Source: Chromohalobacter sp. 296-RDG
Lineage (GTDB): Bacteria > Pseudomonadota > Gammaproteobacteria > Pseudomonadales > Halomonadaceae
Assembly (NCBI RefSeq): GCF_029889885.1
Contig: NZ_JARANY010000007.1
Coordinates: forward strand, 42,294 to 106,293
Length of the DNA stretch: 64,000 nt
Reading direction: 5' to 3'
Notes under the pieces: generated by a model
What the model was told of the DNA's origin: nothing
The model's input: only the letters and a program-made list of their open reading frames with translations
The model's database searches: none
Part shown: positions 63,970 to 64,000 of the stretch, in pieces
Layout of the letters: every line of letters begins with the position of its first letter
Numbering within the stretch: the stretch's first letter is position 1
Program-made: the position numbers and the translations under genes

Positions 63970-64000
63970 ACGCCTTCCTCGTTAGGCGCTTCGGCAACAA

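Overview
The window reads as a chromosomal segment of a gammaproteobacterium of the Halomonadaceae (Chromohalobacter/Halomonas-like). This is inferred from the tmRNA tag (ANDDNYAQGALAA, a Pseudomonas-like tag with an inserted QG), from pseudomonad-like gene orders (cbrB-pcnB-folK-panB-panC-panD, dnaJ/dapB/carA/carB/greA, metX-metW-yggT-proC-yggS-pilT-pilU, tyrS before an rRNA promoter region) and from acidic, GC-rich coding sequence. Most of it is housekeeping DNA.

Layout. 1-2.9 kb: end of a hemX-like gene, hemY, and a purine permease. 2.9-5.3 kb: a YbiO-type MscS channel. 5.3-7.7 kb: a small accessory patch next to ssrA, with a CDF metal exporter between a decayed coiled-coil gene and a truncated IS30-family transposase. 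7.7-12.3 kb: tmRNA, smpB, ratA-rnfH, bamE, fur, recN. 12.4-16.4 kb: grpE-dnaK-dnaJ with two sigma-32-type promoters. 16.6-20.4 kb: an EamA exporter and a three-gene FecCD-type iron/cobalamin ABC importer lying between dnaJ and dapB. 20.7-27.1 kb: a DUF2218 gene, dapB, carA, carB, greA. 27.1-34.2 kb: an inverted-repeat mosaic, yhbY, rlmE, ftsH, folP, glmM, tpiA, secG. 34.4-43.6 kb: tRNA-Leu(GAG), then tRNA-fMet-rimP-nusA-infB-rbfA-truB-rpsO-pnp, the classic transcription/translation cluster. 43.6-50.2 kb: an acyltransferase, a thiolase, and the pantothenate/folate/poly(A) genes panD, panC, panB, folK, pcnB. 50.3-52.4 kb: an unannotated CrcZ-like regulatory RNA behind a sigma-54 promoter, downstream of cbrB. 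52.6-63.7 kb: gluQ, dksA, sfsA, metW-metX, yggT, proC, yggS, pilT-pilU, anmK, tyrS. The last 170 bases hold two near-identical sigma-70 promoters, probably leading into an rRNA operon beyond the edge.

The most interesting system is at 50.3-52.4 kb. The roughly 885-base gap between pcnB and cbrB carries, on the minus strand, a near-perfect sigma-54 promoter, an RNA of about 490 nt with about ten A-rich AAnAAnAA-type (Hfq/Crc target) motifs, several of them exactly in hairpin loops, and a terminator. That is the architecture and position of Pseudomonas CrcZ, the Hfq/Crc-sequestering RNA of catabolite repression. The regulator itself is unusual here: no cbrA sensor gene lies beside it, and its receiver domain has lost two near-invariant residues (Asn9 in the acidic pocket, Arg97 in place of Lys). 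A paired element (TGTTACC...GGTAACA) upstream of this RNA recurs upstream of panB, hinting at a shared control. Functions are assigned by recognition of protein families and motifs by eye; no database search was run.
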